From Ralstonia pickettii DTP0602 (lineage in GTDB: Bacteria; Pseudomonadota; Gammaproteobacteria; Burkholderiales; Burkholderiaceae), in contig CP006668.1 in the NCBI GenBank assembly GCA_000471925.1, forward strand, positions 1,798,001-1,862,000: a DNA stretch of 64,000 bases, read 5' to 3'. Below, one piece after another: positions 39,630 to 47,828 of the stretch (positions within the stretch are counted from its first letter, which is position 1; each line of letters begins with the position of its first letter). The notes beneath the pieces were generated by a model, which saw nothing but the letters and a program-made list of their open reading frames with translations, did no database searches and was not told where the DNA came from. The translations under genes were made by a program, and so were the position numbers.

Positions 39630-41624
39630 ATGAAAAAAGCCCCCGCCGACCCGCAGGACCTTGCCGGAACCGCCCGGGGTCAAGCCACCGGCTCGGTGTC
39701 GGCGGAGATCCCGGCCGACGCGCCGCACAATGCGCAACCGGATCTGTCCGCCGATGCGTCCTATCGGACCCTGGTGGAATCCATCCAGGACTACGCCATC
39801 TTCACGCTCGACGTCGACGGCCACGTGTCCAGCTGGAACAAGGGCGCGGCACGCATCAAGGGCTACACCCGCAAAGAGATCCTGGGCAAGCACTTCTCGC
39901 AGTTCTACACGCCGGACGCGATCGCGCGGCGCTGGCCCCAGGCCGAACTGAAGGCCGCCGCGGAAATGGGCCGCTTCGAGGACGAAGGCTGGCGCGTGCG
40001 CAAGGACGGCACCCGCTTCTGGGCCAACGTGGTGATCACCGCGTTGAGGGACGCCGACGGCCGCCTGATCGGCTTCGGCAAGGTCACGCGCGACATGACC
40101 GAGCAGCGCCGCAATGCCGAGGCGCTGCGCCAGAGCGAAGAGACGCTGCGCCTGCTGGTCGAAGGCGTGAAGGACTACGCGATCTTCATGCTCGACCCCG
40201 GCGGCCATGTCATCAGCTGGAACGCCGGCGCGTCGTACATCAAGGGCTACCGCCGCGACGAGATCATCGGCCGCCATTTCTCATTGTTCTACCCGCCCGA
40301 GGACGTCGCCGCCGGCAAGCCGGCCCGGCACCTGGAACGGGCCCGGCGCGGCGGGCGCATGGAAGACGAGGGCTGGCGCGTGCGCAAGGACGGTTCGCTG
40401 TTCTGGGCCAATGTCACGCTGACCGCCGTCTACGACGAATCGCGCTCGCTGCGCGGCTTTGCCAAGGTCACGCGCGACATGAGCGAGCGCCGTCGCCGCG
40501 AGGAGCTGGAGCGCTCCAGCCAGCGCATGAACGAGTTCCTCGCCACGCTCTCGCACGAGTTGCGCAACCCGCTGGCGCCGGTGCGTAGCGCGCTGGGCGC
40601 AATGCGCCTGGCCCCCGACGACGACTCGGTCGCCGACAAGAGCCTGCGCCTGATCGAACGGCAGGTGGGCCACCTGAGCCGACTGGTCGACGACCTGCTC
40701 GATATCGGCCGCATCACCTCCGGGCGGATCGAGCTGCGCACCGAGCCGGTCGAATTCAACGAGATCGTCGCGCTCGGCATCGAGGCCGCGCTGCCGGCGC
40801 TGGAAGCCAAGTCGCAGCGAGTGGATGTGCAGACTCATGCCAGCGCCATCCCGATGAACGCCGACACGACCCGGCTGGTGCAGGTGATGCAGAACCTGGT
40901 GCTCAACGCATCGAAGTTCTCGCCGCCGGGATCGTCGATTGCGATCGTCACCACCATGCAAAAGCGGACGCTGCTGGTGCAGGTGATCGACCAGGGCCGC
41001 GGTATCGCACCGGAGGCGCTCGAAGACATCTTCAACCTGTTCGTACAGGAAAGCCGGCCGGGCACAGACACGCAGGGCGGGCTGGGCATCGGCCTGTCGC
41101 TGTGCCGCTCGCTGGTCGAGCTGCACGGTGGCACCATTGCCGCCAGCAGTGCCGGCCCGGGGCTGGGCAGCACCTTCACGCTGCGCCTGCCGCTGCCGGC
41201 CCAACATGACAGCTCTGCGCCGCAGCCGTCCCAACCCGCCGCGCAGGCGCTGCAGGCGCAACGCATCCTGCTGGTCGACGACAACCGCGACGCCGCCGAC
41301 AGCCTGGCCATGCTGCTGGAGATGTGCGGCCACGAAGTGACCATCGCCTACGACGGCACCGAGGCGCTGCACGTGGCGAGGCGCTGCCGCCCGCAAATCG
41401 CGCTGATCGACCTGGCCATGCCGGGCATGGACGGCTTCGAGGTGGTGCGCGCCATGCGCGGCGCGGCCGGGACCGAGCATACCCGCTTCGTGGCGCTGAC
41501 CGGCTTTGGCCAGCCGGCCGACCGGAAGCAAACCGAAAAGGCAGGCTTTGACGCGCACCTGGTCAAGCCGGTGGAGCTGGAAACGCTGTTCGGCACCATT
41601 GCCCGGCTGCAGCATCCGGAGTGA
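39630..41624 (+). CDS. Soluble hybrid sensor histidine kinase, PAS-PAS-HisKA-HATPase-REC
   Basis: A 664-residue cytoplasmic hybrid kinase. Two closely similar PAS/PAC units occupy ~45-160 (DYAIFTLDVDGHVSSWNKGA) and ~170-290 (DYAIFMLDPGGHVISWNAGA), each ending in RDM-ER. The phosphoacceptor is His309 in LATLSHELRNP; the ATPase has QNLVLNASKFS, VIDQGRGIAPEAL and GIGLSLCRSLVELHGG. The C-terminal receiver (~545-664) has Asp594 in LIDLAMPGMDG. No membrane segment is present, so the signal is intracellular and may be light, redox or a ligand via PAS. AGGA six bases before the ATG at 39630 sets the start. It is divergent from the Crp/Fnr-flhD pair, so a shared regulatory circuit is possible. Confidence 0.92.
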   Translation: MKKAPADPQDLAGTARGQATGSVSAEIPADAPHNAQPDLSADASYRTLVESIQDYAIFTLDVDGHVSSWNKGAARIKGYTRKEILGKHFSQFYTPDAIARRWPQAELKAAAEMGRFEDEGWRVRKDGTRFWANVVITALRDADGRLIGFGKVTRDMTEQRRNAEALRQSEETLRLLVEGVKDYAIFMLDPGGHVISWNAGASYIKGYRRDEIIGRHFSLFYPPEDVAAGKPARHLERARRGGRMEDEGWRVRKDGSLFWANVTLTAVYDESRSLRGFAKVTRDMSERRRREELERSSQRMNEFLATLSHELRNPLAPVRSALGAMRLAPDDDSVADKSLRLIERQVGHLSRLVDDLLDIGRITSGRIELRTEPVEFNEIVALGIEAALPALEAKSQRVDVQTHASAIPMNADTTRLVQVMQNLVLNASKFSPPGSSIAIVTTMQKRTLLVQVIDQGRGIAPEALEDIFNLFVQESRPGTDTQGGLGIGLSLCRSLVELHGGTIAASSAGPGLGSTFTLRLPLPAQHDSSAPQPSQPAAQALQAQRILLVDDNRDAADSLAMLLEMCGHEVTIAYDGTEALHVARRCRPQIALIDLAMPGMDGFEVVRAMRGAAGTEHTRFVALTGFGQPADRKQTEKAGFDAHLVKPVELETLFGTIARLQHPE

Positions 41625-41733
41625 CGCGTCCCACGCGCCAAACCCCACCTTCGCCAATGCCAAACCCGCGGCCGCTCGCGCTGCGACACACTGACAGCCG
41701 TTCCATCGCACAAGACACAGAAAGGAGACAGCG

Positions 41734-42723
41734 ATGCAGGGTTGGAAGGTTGGGATCAGGCGCGCAGCCACGGGGCTGCTGTTGGCGTTCGCCGCCACCG
41801 CGGCGGGGACCGCGCTGGCGGACTATCCGGACAAGCCGGTGCGGCTGGTGGTGCCGTTCCCGCCGGGCGGCGCCACCGACCTGCTCGCGCGCGAGATTGG
41901 CAATGCGCTGTCGGTGCGCCTGCACCAGCCGGTCGTGATCGACAATCGGCCTGGCGCCGGCGGCAACCTGGCGGCCATCGCCGTGGCGCGCGCGCCGGCT
42001 GACGGCTACACGCTGCTGTTCGGCACCTTCGGTTCGCTGGCGGTCAACAAGAGCCTGTATGACAAGCCCGGCTACGACCCGCTGAAAGACTTCGCCCCGG
42101 TGGCCTCGGTCGCCTACCTGCCGAACGTGCTGGTGGTGCACCCGAGCGTGCCTGCGCGCAATGTACAGGAGCTGCTGGCGCTGGCGCGCAAGGAGCCGGG
42201 CAAGCTGACCTATGGCTCGTTTGGCAACGGCTCGTCGTCACACCTGGCCGGTGAGCTGTTCACGCACCTGGTTGGGGTCAACATCACGCACATCCCCTAC
42301 AAGGGCAGCGCAGCGTCGATGACCGACCTGATCGGCGGGCGCATCACCATGATGTTCGACAGCGTCTCGACCGCGCTGCCGTATATCCGCGACAACCGCG
42401 TGCGCGCGCTGGCGGTCACCACGCAGAAGCCTTCCGACCAGCTTCCCGGCGTGCCCACACTGGCCGCGGCCGGCGTGCCCAACTACGAGCTGACCGCCTG
42501 GTTCGGCGTAGCCGCGCCGGCCGGCACCCCCAAGGCGGTGATCGACCGCCTCAATGGCGAGATCGTGGCCGCGCTGAAGCAGCCGGAAATGGTGGCAAAG
42601 CTGGCAAGCCAGGGCACGGTACCGTTCCCGGCCACGCCGGCGCAGTTCGGCAGCTATATCCGCGCGCAGTACGAGAAATGGGACGCCATCGTCAAGGGCG
42701 CCAATATCCGGCTCGATAACTAA
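41734..42723 (+). CDS. Bug/TctC-family periplasmic receptor
   Basis: A 329-residue Bug receptor with signal peptide 1-29 (cut ALA|D). Motifs: KPVRLVVPFPPGGATDLLARE, VIDNRPGAGGNLAAIAVARAPADGYT, GNGSSSHLAGELF and PYKGSAASMTDLIGGRITMMFD. Leader AAGGAGACAGCG supports the ATG. The stop lies only 7 bp from the stop of the convergent IclR gene. No TctAB genes accompany it. Control by the two IclR regulators next door is plausible. Confidence 0.93.
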   Translation: MQGWKVGIRRAATGLLLAFAATAAGTALADYPDKPVRLVVPFPPGGATDLLAREIGNALSVRLHQPVVIDNRPGAGGNLAAIAVARAPADGYTLLFGTFGSLAVNKSLYDKPGYDPLKDFAPVASVAYLPNVLVVHPSVPARNVQELLALARKEPGKLTYGSFGNGSSSHLAGELFTHLVGVNITHIPYKGSAASMTDLIGGRITMMFDSVSTALPYIRDNRVRALAVTTQKPSDQLPGVPTLAAAGVPNYELTAWFGVAAPAGTPKAVIDRLNGEIVAALKQPEMVAKLASQGTVPFPATPAQFGSYIRAQYEKWDAIVKGANIRLDN

Positions 42724-42730
42724 GCCGGCT

Positions 42731-43585
42731 TCACTGGGCCTTCAGCGCCCCGAAACGCCACGACAGCCGCCGCGCCGCCTGCCGCACCAGCGCGGCGGTG
42801 GCGCCTTCGGTGCTGCTGTCGAAGCTGCCGCTCGAGCCCATCACGGCGATCACCAGCGCCAGGCTGCCGGTATGGTCGAACACCGGCGCAGCCAGCGTGT
42901 CGATGCCGGGCACCGGGTGGCTGAGCGCATTGTCGACCTGCGCGGCACGCACGCGCGCCAGCCGTTCGACATAGTCCCGGGCCAGCTTGCCGCCGGCTGC
43001 GAGCCCTTCCGTGGCCGCCGCGCCAGCCATGCGCAGGTGGTCGGATTCCAGCAGGCCCGCCAGCACGTTCTCCGGCAGGCAGGCCGCCACCGTGCGGCCG
43101 ATCGCGGTATGGACCAGCGACAGCACCGTGCCCACGCGCAGGCTCACATGCTGCGGGCGTGCCGACTCCTCCAGCCGGACCACGGTCGGCCCCAGAGGCC
43201 CCAGCACCGCCATCGCCACGCTCAGGCCGGTGGCGCCGGCCAGCTCGATCACTTCCGGCTCGGCCTCGCGCGTGGGCGACAGCCGCTGCAGCGCGATCAG
43301 GCCCAGTTCCAGACCTAGCGGGCCGCACAGGTAGTTGCCCGCACTGTCGCGCGCCAGCAGGCCGGTCTTCTGCAGGCTCACCAGGTGTGGGAAGGCCTTG
43401 GCCGCGGGCATGCCTGCCGCCAGCGCCAGGTCGCGCAGTGCCAGCGGACGGCCCGCCGCGACCAGCGCGGACAGCAGTTGCCCGGTGCTGTCGAGCGACT
43501 GGATGCCGCGTTGGGGCTTGCCGCCTTCGGTCTCCGCGTCGGATGTTTGCGGGGCTACTGCAATCGGATCTTTCGCACGCGTCAT
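42731..43585 (-). CDS. IclR-family transcriptional regulator (second of a tandem pair)
   Basis: A 284-residue IclR regulator. The N-terminal wHTH (~20-85) begins RGIQSLDSTGQLLSALVAAGRPLALRDLALAAGM. The effector domain (~105-280) shows TGLSVAMAVLGPLGPTVVRLEES and GTVLSLVHTAIGRTVAA, ending GSFDSSTEGATAALVRQAARRLS. It overlaps the preceding IclR gene by 4 bp (ATGA) and shares blocks with it, so they look like diverged duplicates. The frame extends upstream to 43888, but the ATG at 43585 matches the family. Function probably includes the neighbouring Bug receptor or the MBL/monooxygenase operon. Confidence 0.9.
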   Translation of the reverse strand: MTRAKDPIAVAPQTSDAETEGGKPQRGIQSLDSTGQLLSALVAAGRPLALRDLALAAGMPAAKAFPHLVSLQKTGLLARDSAGNYLCGPLGLELGLIALQRLSPTREAEPEVIELAGATGLSVAMAVLGPLGPTVVRLEESARPQHVSLRVGTVLSLVHTAIGRTVAACLPENVLAGLLESDHLRMAGAAATEGLAAGGKLARDYVERLARVRAAQVDNALSHPVPGIDTLAAPVFDHTGSLALVIAVMGSSGSFDSSTEGATAALVRQAARRLSWRFGALKAQ

Positions 43586-44397
43586 GCCGGACGTCCCTGT
43601 TCCTGCCGCAGCGCGGCGCCGATGTCCGCGGCCGCCGCCTGCAGCGCCTGCGCGGCCGCGCCGCGCCAGCCCACGTCGATGGCGCCGGTCGAGCCGACCA
43701 GGGTCAGCACCAGTCGCAGCGCGCCGGCAGCGTCCAGCACCGGCACGCTGAGGCTGCTGACGGCGGGGCTGGGGGTATCGATGCTGCGCTCGATGCCGCG
43801 CTCGCGGATGGCCTGCAGCACTGCGCTGAAGCTGGCCAGCTCGGCCTCCGTCGCGCCCGGCCGCTGCACGCGCCACAGCGGCTGCCATTGCGGCGGCGGC
43901 TGGAAGGCGCAGAACACGCGCCCGGTGGCGGTGGCAGCCAGCGCCATCACCGTGCCCACGTGCAGGTTCACATGCAGCGGCGCGCTGGCCGGCACATAGC
44001 GCACGATGGTCGGCCCCTGCGGGCCGGCAATGCTGATCGCCACGCTGAAGCCGGACGCCTGCGCCAGCGCATCCACCCGCGGCAGCGCCGCGCGGTAGGC
44101 CGGGTCCTGCTCCAGGTGCAGCAGGCCCAGCTGCAGCGACAGCGGCCCGGGCTCGTAGCGGCCTGACAGGTGGTCGCGCTTGATCAGGCCCAGCCGCGTC
44201 AGGCTGACCAGGTAGGCATGCGCCTGCGCCGGCGCCAGCTGCGCGGCGTCGGCCAGCGCGGCCAGCGGCATCGGCGTGCGCGCGGCGGCCAGCGCGGCCA
44301 GCAGGCGCCCGCCCACCTCCACGCTCTGGATGCCTCGCTGCGCCTTGTCGGCTGCCTGCGTACCTTCGTCCCCCGCCTTGCGCCTGGCCATTGCCAT
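43582..44397 (-). CDS. IclR-family transcriptional regulator (first of a tandem pair)
   Basis: A 271-residue IclR regulator: wHTH near 20-80 (RGIQSVEVGGRLLAALAAARTPMPLAALADAA), then effector domain with SGFSVAISIAGPQGPTIVRYVP and GTVMALAATATGRVF, ending GAIDVGWRGAAAQALQAAA. It diverges from the MBL/monooxygenase/MFS operon across ~300 bp holding an inverted repeat around CAAATATTTG. Both tandem IclR genes may form a heteromeric or sequential switch for that operon. The inducer is unknown, perhaps an aromatic acid. Confidence 0.9.
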   Translation of the reverse strand: MAMARRKAGDEGTQAADKAQRGIQSVEVGGRLLAALAAARTPMPLAALADAAQLAPAQAHAYLVSLTRLGLIKRDHLSGRYEPGPLSLQLGLLHLEQDPAYRAALPRVDALAQASGFSVAISIAGPQGPTIVRYVPASAPLHVNLHVGTVMALAATATGRVFCAFQPPPQWQPLWRVQRPGATEAELASFSAVLQAIRERGIERSIDTPSPAVSSLSVPVLDAAGALRLVLTLVGSTGAIDVGWRGAAAQALQAAAADIGAALRQEQGRPA

Positions 44398-44694
44398 CCT
44401 GTGTGATAGGAAAACCCGGATATTAATCGAACGCCTCTGGCGAGCGCTTGCCCGGGGGGTTTACCCGCGCCGGTCACGTGCCCTTCCATGCCGGTTTCTG
44501 CACATGCCAAATATTTGCCATAGGCTAATCATTTCGCTATTGATTAATTTTCGAAGGTTTCCTAAGATTGCACTACCCCGTCGCACCAGTCGTGACACAT
44601 CCATAGAAACGGGGCGAGACAGCCCGCGCGGCCCCGCTGCGCATCACCGCATGCCCGTGCGCCGTCTCGCCGCCCCACACAGAGGAAAGACGCC
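44398..44694. promoter_or_regulatory. Divergent IclR / MBL-operon promoter region
   Basis: A ~300-bp intergenic region with an AT-rich core (44505-44575). At 44505-44520 a near-palindrome surrounds the perfect 10-mer CAAATATTTG (44508-44517), a possible IclR site. No small gene is apparent. Confidence 0.4.
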
Positions 44695-45654
44695 ATGTCC
44701 AAGGCATTCGCATCCCAGGCCGACCTGGAAGAAAAGCAGATCACCTTTACCCAGCTGTCCGAGAACGCCTGGGCCTACACCGCCGAAGGCGATCCCAACT
44801 CGGGCGTGATCATCGGCGACGACGGCGTGCTGATCGTCGACACCACCGCCACCCCGGCGATGGCGCAGGATCTGATCGCCCGCATCCGCACCATCACCGA
44901 CAAGCCGATCAAGTACGTGGTGCTGTCGCACTACCACGCGGTGCGCGTGCTGGGCGCGTCGGCCTACTTCGCCGAAGGCGCGCAGCAGATCATCGCCAGC
45001 CGCGGCACCTGGGAAATGATCGTCGAGCGCGGCGAAGCCGACATGAAGTCCGAGATCGAACGCTTCCCGCGCCTGTTCGCCGGCGTCGAGACCGTACCCG
45101 GCCTGACCTGGCCGACGCTGGTATTCGAGAAGGAAATCACGCTGTTCCTGGGCAAGCTGGAAGTGCGCATCGCCCACCTGGGCTCGGGCCACACCAAGGG
45201 CGACACCGTGGTCTGGCTGCCGCAGCAGAAGGTGCTGTTCTCCGGCGACCTGGTCGAGTACGACGCCGCCTGCTATTGCGGCGACGCTCAGTTGGAAGAC
45301 TGGCCGGCCACGCTGGACGCACTGCAGGCGCTCAACCCGGAAAAGCTGGTGCCCGGCCGCGGCCCCGCGCTGACCTCGCCGGAGGAAGTGAAGAAGGGCA
45401 TCGCCTATACCAAGGACTTCGTCACCACGCTGTTCCAGTCCGGCAAGGAGGCCGTGGTCGAGAAGCTCGACCTGAAGGCCGCGATGGCGCACACCCGCCG
45501 CGCGATGGATCCCAAGTTCGGCCACGTCTTTATCTACGAGCACTGCCTGCCCTTTGACGTCTCGCGCGCCTACGACGAGGCCAGCGGCATTCGCCACCCG
45601 CGCATCTGGACCGCCCAGCGCGACAAGGAAATGTGGGCCGCGCTGCAGGACTGA
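44695..45654 (+). CDS. Metallo-beta-lactamase-fold protein with degenerate metal site
   Basis: A 319-residue MBL-fold protein. The core is easily seen: GVIIGDDGVLIVDTTATP, KYVVLSHYHAVRVLGASAY, LGSGHTKGDTVVWLP and VLFSGDLVEYDAACYCGDA. The usual HxHxDH is H79-Y-H81-A-V83-R84 here, so the Asp and last His are replaced. The final His of the usual GHG is Arg222 (VPGRGPAL). His166 and Asp185 remain. This suggests a single or altered metal site, or a different chemistry. It heads an operon with a FAD monooxygenase, DUF2783 and an MFS transporter, so a ring-opening or lactone hydrolase role is possible. Confidence 0.85.
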   Translation: MSKAFASQADLEEKQITFTQLSENAWAYTAEGDPNSGVIIGDDGVLIVDTTATPAMAQDLIARIRTITDKPIKYVVLSHYHAVRVLGASAYFAEGAQQIIASRGTWEMIVERGEADMKSEIERFPRLFAGVETVPGLTWPTLVFEKEITLFLGKLEVRIAHLGSGHTKGDTVVWLPQQKVLFSGDLVEYDAACYCGDAQLEDWPATLDALQALNPEKLVPGRGPALTSPEEVKKGIAYTKDFVTTLFQSGKEAVVEKLDLKAAMAHTRRAMDPKFGHVFIYEHCLPFDVSRAYDEASGIRHPRIWTAQRDKEMWAALQD

Positions 45655-45701
45655 GCCACAGCAGGACACAAAGAAACAAAGACGTGGATGGAGACACAAG
45701 C

Positions 45702-47429
45702 ATGAGCAGCATCGACTACCAGCGGCTGTCGTTCGAGTACCAGCCCTGCGCGGAACAATCGGCAGGGGCCGACCCGGCCATCCACCCGGTGGTGGTGGTG
45801 GGCGCCGGGCCGATCGGCCTGGCCACCGCCATCGACCTGGCGCAGCGCGGCGTGCGCGTGGTGCTGGTCGATGACGACTGCACGCTGTCCACCGGCTCGC
45901 GCGCGATCTGCTTTGCCAAGCGCACGCTGGATATCTTCGACCGGCTGGGCTGCGGCGATCGCATGGTCGACAAGGGCGTGAGCTGGAACGTCGGCAAGGT
46001 GTTCCTGCGCGACCAGCAGGTGTACAGCTTCGACCTGCTGCCCGAGAGCGGCCACCGCCGCCCGGCGTTTATCAACCTGCAGCAGTACTACGTCGAAGGC
46101 TTCCTGCTGGAGCGCGCGCAGGCGCTGCCCAATATCGAGATCCGCTGGCACAACAAGGTGGTGGGGCTGGAACAACGCCAGCCAGGCACGCCGGACGCCA
46201 ATGTGGTACTGACCATCGAAACGCCCGAAGGCTGCTATCCGCTGGCCGCGCGCTACGTGGTCGCCGCCGACGGCTCGCGCAGCCCGATGCGCAAGCTCCT
46301 CGGACTGGACAGCAAGGGTCGCACCTTCCGCGACCGCTTCCTGATCGCCGACGTGAAGATGGAAGCGGACTTCCCCACCGAGCGCTGGTTCTGGTTCGAC
46401 CCGCCCTTCCACCCCAACCAGTCGGTGCTGCTGCACCGCCAGCCCGACAACGTCTGGCGCATCGACTTCCAGCTTGGCTGGGATGCCGACCCCGTGCTGG
46501 AGAAGACACCGGAACGCGTGATCCCGCGCGTGCAGGCGCTGCTGGGCAAGGACGTGAAGTTCGAACTGGAGTGGGTCAGCGTGTACACCTTCTCGTGCCT
46601 GCGCATGGACAGCTTCCGCCACGGCAATATCCTCTTCGCCGGCGATTCGGCGCATGGCGTGTCGCCGTTCGGCGCGCGCGGCGCCAACAGCGGCGTGCAG
46701 GATGCCGAAAACCTGGCGTGGAAGCTGGCCTATGTGCTGCAGGGCCATGCCGCCGACACCTTGCTGGACACCTATGCCAACGAGCGCGAATACGCCGCCG
46801 ACGAGAACATCCTCAACTCCACCCGCGCCACGGATTTCATCACGCCCAAGAGCGCAGTGAGCCGTGTGTTCCGCGATGCCGTGCTGACGCTGTCCAAGCG
46901 CCATGCGTTTGCGCGCGGGCTGGTCAACAGCGGCCGGCTGTCGGTGCCCGCAGTACTGCGTGGCTCGCCGCTGAATACGGGTGACGATGCCGAAGGCTAC
47001 AGCGGCAACATGGTGCCCGGCGCTGTCTGTTGTGATGCCCCGGTGTCCGGTATGCAAGGCCAGGGCTGGCTGTTGTCGCACCTGGGCGAGGACTTTACCG
47101 TGCTGCTGTTCGGCAACCCCGAAGCGATCGATGCCGGCATCCTCGCCGACCTGGCCGCGCTGAAGCAATCCGGCGTGCCGCTGCGGCTGGTCTACATCAC
47201 CGATGCCGCGCAGCCAGTGATGACCTGCTCCAACGCCACCGTGCTACGCGACGACCAGGGCCTGGCCGCCGCCCGCTACGGCGCCACGCCGGGCACCTGC
47301 TACCTGGTCCGTCCGGACCAGCACGTGTGCGCACGCTGGCGCCGCGCCGACCCTGCCGCGCTCCGCGCCGCGCTGGCACGCGCCACCGGCGCCGGGCTGC
47401 GGGCGGCGCCGGGCCAGATGGCCGCCTGA
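45702..47429 (+). CDS. FAD-dependent aromatic monooxygenase (MhpA/PheA-like)
   Basis: A 575-residue flavoprotein monooxygenase. The FAD motif VVVVGAGPIGLATAIDLAQRGV is at ~30-50; RAICFAKRTLDIFDRLG and AARYVVAADGSRSPMRKLLG (DG motif) follow. The second FAD contact is ILFAGDSAHGVSPFGARGANSGVQDAENLAWKLA. The C-terminal thioredoxin-like region (~440-575) ends CYLVRPDQHVCARWRRAD, typical of the phenol hydroxylase/MhpA family. GGAGACACAAGC precedes the ATG at 45702. It probably hydroxylates an aromatic or phenolic compound with NAD(P)H and O2. DUF2783 follows 33 bp downstream, a common pairing. Confidence 0.92.
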   Translation: MSSIDYQRLSFEYQPCAEQSAGADPAIHPVVVVGAGPIGLATAIDLAQRGVRVVLVDDDCTLSTGSRAICFAKRTLDIFDRLGCGDRMVDKGVSWNVGKVFLRDQQVYSFDLLPESGHRRPAFINLQQYYVEGFLLERAQALPNIEIRWHNKVVGLEQRQPGTPDANVVLTIETPEGCYPLAARYVVAADGSRSPMRKLLGLDSKGRTFRDRFLIADVKMEADFPTERWFWFDPPFHPNQSVLLHRQPDNVWRIDFQLGWDADPVLEKTPERVIPRVQALLGKDVKFELEWVSVYTFSCLRMDSFRHGNILFAGDSAHGVSPFGARGANSGVQDAENLAWKLAYVLQGHAADTLLDTYANEREYAADENILNSTRATDFITPKSAVSRVFRDAVLTLSKRHAFARGLVNSGRLSVPAVLRGSPLNTGDDAEGYSGNMVPGAVCCDAPVSGMQGQGWLLSHLGEDFTVLLFGNPEAIDAGILADLAALKQSGVPLRLVYITDAAQPVMTCSNATVLRDDQGLAAARYGATPGTCYLVRPDQHVCARWRRADPAALRAALARATGAGLRAAPGQMAA

Positions 47430-47462
47430 GACGCGTCGGACAGAAGTACAGCGGAGACAACC

Positions 47463-47687
47463 ATGCCCAACATCCTCAACACCCAGCCCAACCTCGCGCG
47501 TCCTGACGACTTCTACGAAGCACTGATCGAGATGCACCGCGACCTCGACGAAGCACAGAGCCAGGCCGCCAACGCTCAATTGATCCTGCTGCTGGCCAAC
47601 CATATCGGCGACCACGACGTGCTGATGGCCGCGCTGCAGGCCGCGCGCGAAGGCGTGGCCGACATGCCGGCCACCGCCCCCGCCTGA
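47463..47687 (+). CDS. DUF2783-family small protein
   Basis: A 74-residue protein matching DUF2783: NLARPDDFYEALIEMHRDLD, then AQLILLLANHIGDHDVLMAALQAAREG, two helices in a small acidic bundle. The family accompanies FAD monooxygenase/MBL operons in Burkholderiales. Its role is unproven; an accessory or stabilising subunit is a guess. GGAGACAACC leads to the ATG. A strong terminator follows. Confidence 0.85.
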   Translation: MPNILNTQPNLARPDDFYEALIEMHRDLDEAQSQAANAQLILLLANHIGDHDVLMAALQAAREGVADMPATAPA

Positions 47688-47693
47688 CCTGCC

Positions 47694-47718
47694 GCGGGCG
47701 CGGCCATGCCGCGCCCGC
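47694..47718 (+). terminator. Terminator after DUF2783
   Basis: A perfect 10-bp GC stem (47694-47703 with 47709-47718) with a 5-base loop is followed by CCCGCTCTTTT. It should end or reduce transcription before the MFS gene, which has its own GGAGACA leader. Confidence 0.7.
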
Positions 47719-47828
47719 CCCGCTCTTTTCCTCGCACCAACCCGGGCCAACGCGCGCCAGACGCCGCCCGCTGGCGGAACCCCACGGCTGCCCGCCGCCG
47801 CAGCCATCACCGTACGGAGACAACGTTC

